NCBI GenBank assembly: GCA_964634325.1
Contig: CAZWJF010000009.1
Coordinates: 1-64,000, forward strand
DNA: 64,000 bases
Direction: 5' to 3'
Source: JAJXWB01 sp964634325
GTDB taxonomy: Bacteria > Pseudomonadota > Alphaproteobacteria > Rhizobiales > Beijerinckiaceae
Made by a program: the position numbers and the translations under genes. Of this stretch, positions 61,993 through 64,000 are shown piece by piece (position 1 is the stretch's first letter; every line of letters begins with the position of its first letter). Under the pieces are notes generated by a model. The model did no database searches and had not been told where the DNA came from. It saw only the letters and a program-made list of their open reading frames with translations.

Positions 61993-62451
61993 TCACTCGA
62001 TCGCCGCGGCGGCCTTTTCGAGCTTGCTGCGCAGCGTCCGCAATTCGTCGGTCAGGCGAACGATGTCGGCGAGCGGCATGCCGGCGGCGGCCGTGATGCA
62101 GCGAAATACGTCGCCGGCTTCCTGACGGAGCGCGCGCCCCTTGTCGGTCAGGGCGACGAGAACGCGCCGCTCGTCCTCGTCCGAACGGCGGCGCGATAGA
62201 TGGCCCATCGTCTCGAGTCGTTTCAGCAGCGGCGTGAGCGTGCTCGTGTCGAGCGAGAGTCGCTCGCCGAGGCGGCCGACCGTCACGCCGTCCTCGCCCC
62301 ATAGCGCCACCATGACGAGAAACTGCGGATAGGTGAGGCCCAGCCGCTGCAATGGCCGGCGGTAGACCCGATTGAAAGCGAAACCCGTCGAATAGACCGC
62401 GAAGCACAGGAGCTGCTCGAGCTCGGGGAGATCTTTCGTCGGCGCGTCCAT
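61993..62451 (-). CDS. ohrR: OhrR-type MarR-family peroxide-sensing repressor
   Basis: A 152-residue winged-helix repressor. The N-terminal LEQLLCFAVYSTGFAFNRVY holds Cys16 at the sensing position of OhrR; the wing region is LKRLETMGHLSRRRSDEDER. Organic hydroperoxide oxidises the cysteine and releases DNA. It is divergent from ohr, with the palindromic operator between them, which is the standard autoregulatory arrangement. Confidence 0.93.
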   Translation of the reverse strand: MDAPTKDLPELEQLLCFAVYSTGFAFNRVYRRPLQRLGLTYPQFLVMVALWGEDGVTVGRLGERLSLDTSTLTPLLKRLETMGHLSRRRSDEDERRVLVALTDKGRALRQEAGDVFRCITAAAGMPLADIVRLTDELRTLRSKLEKAAAAIE

Positions 62452-62489
62452 CGACCGAAAATAGATCGCGCACGATATTATCGCAAGGC

Positions 62490-62541
62490 TTGACATCTCG
62501 CCGAAGATAATATATCGCGTACGATCATATCGTACACGATA
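62490..62541 (+). promoter_or_regulatory. ohr promoter with OhrR operator
   Basis: TTGACA at 62490-62495 is the -35 box. The inverted repeat TATCGCGTACGAT-CAT-ATCGTACACGATA (62513-62541, one mismatch) covers the expected -10 region, so bound OhrR would block transcription. A related half-site (GCACGATATTATCG) lies at about 62469-62483 nearer ohrR. Confidence 0.7.
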
Positions 62542-62560
62542 TAGAGAGAAGGAGGCGTCC

Positions 62561-62992
62561 ATGCCTGTCAGCGCGAAGTACAAGACCACAGCTACGGCGA
62601 GCGGCGGCGGCCGCGACGGCCAGACCGCCCTGGCGGACGGCACGATGGCTTTTCAACTGGTCGTGCCGAAGGAGCTCGGCGGTCCCGGCGGCGACGGCGC
62701 CAACCCGGAAAAGCTGTTCGCGCTCGGCTATTCCGCCTGCTTTCTCGGCGCGATGCGCGTCGCCGCCCAGCAGACCAAGATCAAACTGCCGGAAGGGACC
62801 ACCGTGACGGCGACGATCGGCATCGGTCCGCGGTCGGAAGGCGGCTTCGGCATCACCGCCGACCTCGACGTCTATCTGCCGGGCCTGCCCGCCGCCGACG
62901 CGCAGAAGCTCGTCGACGTGACGCACGGCATCTGCCCCTATTCCAACGCCATCAAGGCGAGCGTTCCCGTTCCGACGACGACGCGCGGCTGA
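62561..62992 (+). CDS. ohr: Organic hydroperoxide resistance protein
   Basis: A 143-residue Ohr/OsmC-fold peroxidase that reduces organic hydroperoxides using lipoyl-type thiols. The catalytic pair is Cys60 (LGYSACFLGAMR) and Cys125 (THGICPYSNA), with Glu50 and Arg18 conserved. GGAGG precedes the ATG. Divergent transcription from ohrR and the operator between them show control by organic peroxide. Confidence 0.96.
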   Translation: MPVSAKYKTTATASGGGRDGQTALADGTMAFQLVVPKELGGPGGDGANPEKLFALGYSACFLGAMRVAAQQTKIKLPEGTTVTATIGIGPRSEGGFGITADLDVYLPGLPAADAQKLVDVTHGICPYSNAIKASVPVPTTTRG

Positions 62993-63016
62993 ATCGGGGC
63001 GCCGGTATCGGGGCGG

Positions 63017-63805
63017 CTATCCGATCGTGACCTCGACCTTCCCGAGCGGGCCGAAATCGGCGACGGCGCGTTTGCCGTCGCCGGCGTAGGGCACGGGCGG
63101 GATCGCCGTGCCTGTCGTGACCAGGTCGCCGGCTTTCAGGCTGCGTCCCATCTTGCCCAGCGCATTGGCGAGCCAGGCGGTCGCGCCGAACGGCCCGCCG
63201 TCGACATTGGCGCCCTTGCCCTGCGCCTTCGTCTCGCTGTCCAGCGAGAAGGCGACGGTCGCCGCATCGAGATCGAGGCCGGCGAATTCTTGCGTCATCG
63301 GCCCTTGAATCCAGGCCACGCAGCCCGCGAAATCCGCGATCAGCGAGGCCGCGTGATGCGGCGGCGTCAACGGAATGAAGCCGCCGACCATTTCGATCGC
63401 GCATCCGACCGCGCGCGTCGCCGCCCGCACGGCGGCGGCCTCGATCGGCGCCTTCGTCGCGTCGATATCCGCGCCGAGTTCGAGCACGAATTCGGCTTCA
63501 TAGGCGCGATAGAGACCGGCCGTCGCCGGCAGGCGCGCGGGCGAGGCGAGCGTCATCTGCCGGTAGAGCCGGCCGAGGAACTGGTCGTCCAGCTTGAAGT
63601 TCGCCCGCGCCCCCGCGTTGGTCGCGCCGATCTTCCAGCCGATCGGCGCATAACCCTTTTCGGCGGCCAATATGCGCTCGGCCTCGAATTGCAGGCGATA
63701 GGCTTCCGCGACGTCGGCCGGCGCGTCGGGCAGAGGCGCCGCGCCCTTGGCCTCGCGCAGGGCGAGAAATGCGCGGGCGTTGCGAGTGAGAGCGGCTGCG
63801 TCCAT
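63017..63805 (-). CDS. 2-Keto-4-pentenoate hydratase-like (MhpD/FAH superfamily)
   Basis: A 262-residue enzyme of the hydratase/decarboxylase branch of the FAH superfamily. Landmarks are YAPIGWKIGATNAGARANF, YEAEFVLELGADIDA (metal-binding Glu pair) and NVDGGPFGATAWLANALGKMG, with LVTTGTAIPPVPYAGD near the end. Such enzymes hydrate 2-hydroxypenta-2,4-dienoate in aromatic meta-cleavage pathways. No other pathway genes are visible, so the physiological substrate is open. Confidence 0.88.
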   Translation of the reverse strand: MDAAALTRNARAFLALREAKGAAPLPDAPADVAEAYRLQFEAERILAAEKGYAPIGWKIGATNAGARANFKLDDQFLGRLYRQMTLASPARLPATAGLYRAYEAEFVLELGADIDATKAPIEAAAVRAATRAVGCAIEMVGGFIPLTPPHHAASLIADFAGCVAWIQGPMTQEFAGLDLDAATVAFSLDSETKAQGKGANVDGGPFGATAWLANALGKMGRSLKAGDLVTTGTAIPPVPYAGDGKRAVADFGPLGKVEVTIG

Positions 63806-63941
63806 ATCGTTGCTTTCCTTCGGCGTTTCCGATGCCGACCCTATATTGCCGCGTCGGCGGGCGCCCGCAAAGCCGGCGCAAAGCGCGCGAATGCGACGCC
63901 GCGTCGCTTGCCTTGAGCGGCGCGCGGCGCCAGAAGATCGC

Positions 63942-64000
63942 CATGACAGCCCAAGACCTGCCTGCCTGGATGCCCTTGTCGGTCCTCGTCTGGATCGTGC
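63942..64000 (+). CDS. Start of an unidentified protein (cut by window end)
   Basis: An ATG at 63942 opens a frame of 19 visible residues (MTAQDLPAWMPLSVLVWIV) that becomes hydrophobic, suggesting a membrane protein. It is divergent from the hydratase gene. No ribosome-binding site better than AGAAGA is seen, and no family can be given. Confidence 0.4.

Noticed and set aside
63498..63944. A 148-codon minus-strand frame at the right end
   Set aside because: It overlaps the hydratase gene in another frame and its translation shows no family features.

Overview
The window is GC-rich, gene-dense chromosomal DNA from an alphaproteobacterium, most likely of the Hyphomicrobiales (Rhizobiales). Supporting signs are the Hsp20-DUF1150 pair, an alphaproteobacterial-type RpoH promoter, the CycM-like cytochrome, the OhrR/Ohr pair and the general codon use. 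A MfnB-FolB fusion next to an amino-acid-kinase-fold protein points to methylofuran/methanopterin C1 chemistry, so a methylotroph of the Beijerinckiaceae/Methylocystaceae type is a reasonable guess; no 16S gene is present to confirm it. No insertion sequence, phage or CRISPR array was seen.

Layout. 0-6.6 kb: a Nudix hydrolase cut by the window edge, two tandem GT4-like glycosyltransferases, a DxD glycosyltransferase, an LptF/LptG-like permease and a Wzm/Wzt-type ABC exporter. 7.0-12.6 kb: a tightly coupled seven-gene operon (acyl carrier protein, ketosynthase, two hot-dog dehydratase-like proteins, SDR reductase, ceramide-glucosyltransferase-like GT21, processive-type GT2). 12.6-15.9 kb: DUF3300 protein with a small secreted protein, a small ORF and an amidase. 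15.9-20.3 kb, minus strand: serine palmitoyltransferase, a bacterial-ceramide-synthase-type GNAT protein, a dihydroceramide delta-4 desaturase homologue and an FA2H/Scs7-type fatty-acid 2-hydroxylase homologue. 20.4-26 kb: Hsp20, DUF1150, PBP1A, an ACT protein and a GMC oxidoreductase. 26-30.4 kb: ugpBAEC behind a triple Pho-box repeat. 30.5-36.7 kb: EI24/CysZ protein, NDUFA9-like SDR, tRNA-Leu, pncB, a HAD phosphatase and ahcY. 36.8-44.5 kb: ferredoxin and CYP153 P450, methylofuran genes, acyl-CoA dehydrogenase, two oxidoreductases and msrQ. 44.6-50.7 kb: ABC-F protein, MsbA-like exporter, pheA, kdsB and cycM. 50.8-57.8 kb: yejABEF-deoB. 57.8-64 kb: a degenerate GGDEF protein, a URC-type uracil catabolism operon, ohrR/ohr and a hydratase.

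The most exciting content is the 0.4-20.3 kb region. It reads as a bacterial glycosphingolipid island. A committed Spt/bCerS pair lies in one operon with two enzymes that in eukaryotes desaturate (DEGS) and 2-hydroxylate (FA2H/Scs7) ceramide. Close by are a private acyl-chain assembly line, a ceramide-glycosyltransferase-like enzyme, further glycosyltransferases and two envelope export systems. This suggests a bacterium able to make sphingosine-type, 2-hydroxylated, glycosylated ceramides. The individual family assignments rest on motifs read directly from the translated sequence; the combined pathway is inference.
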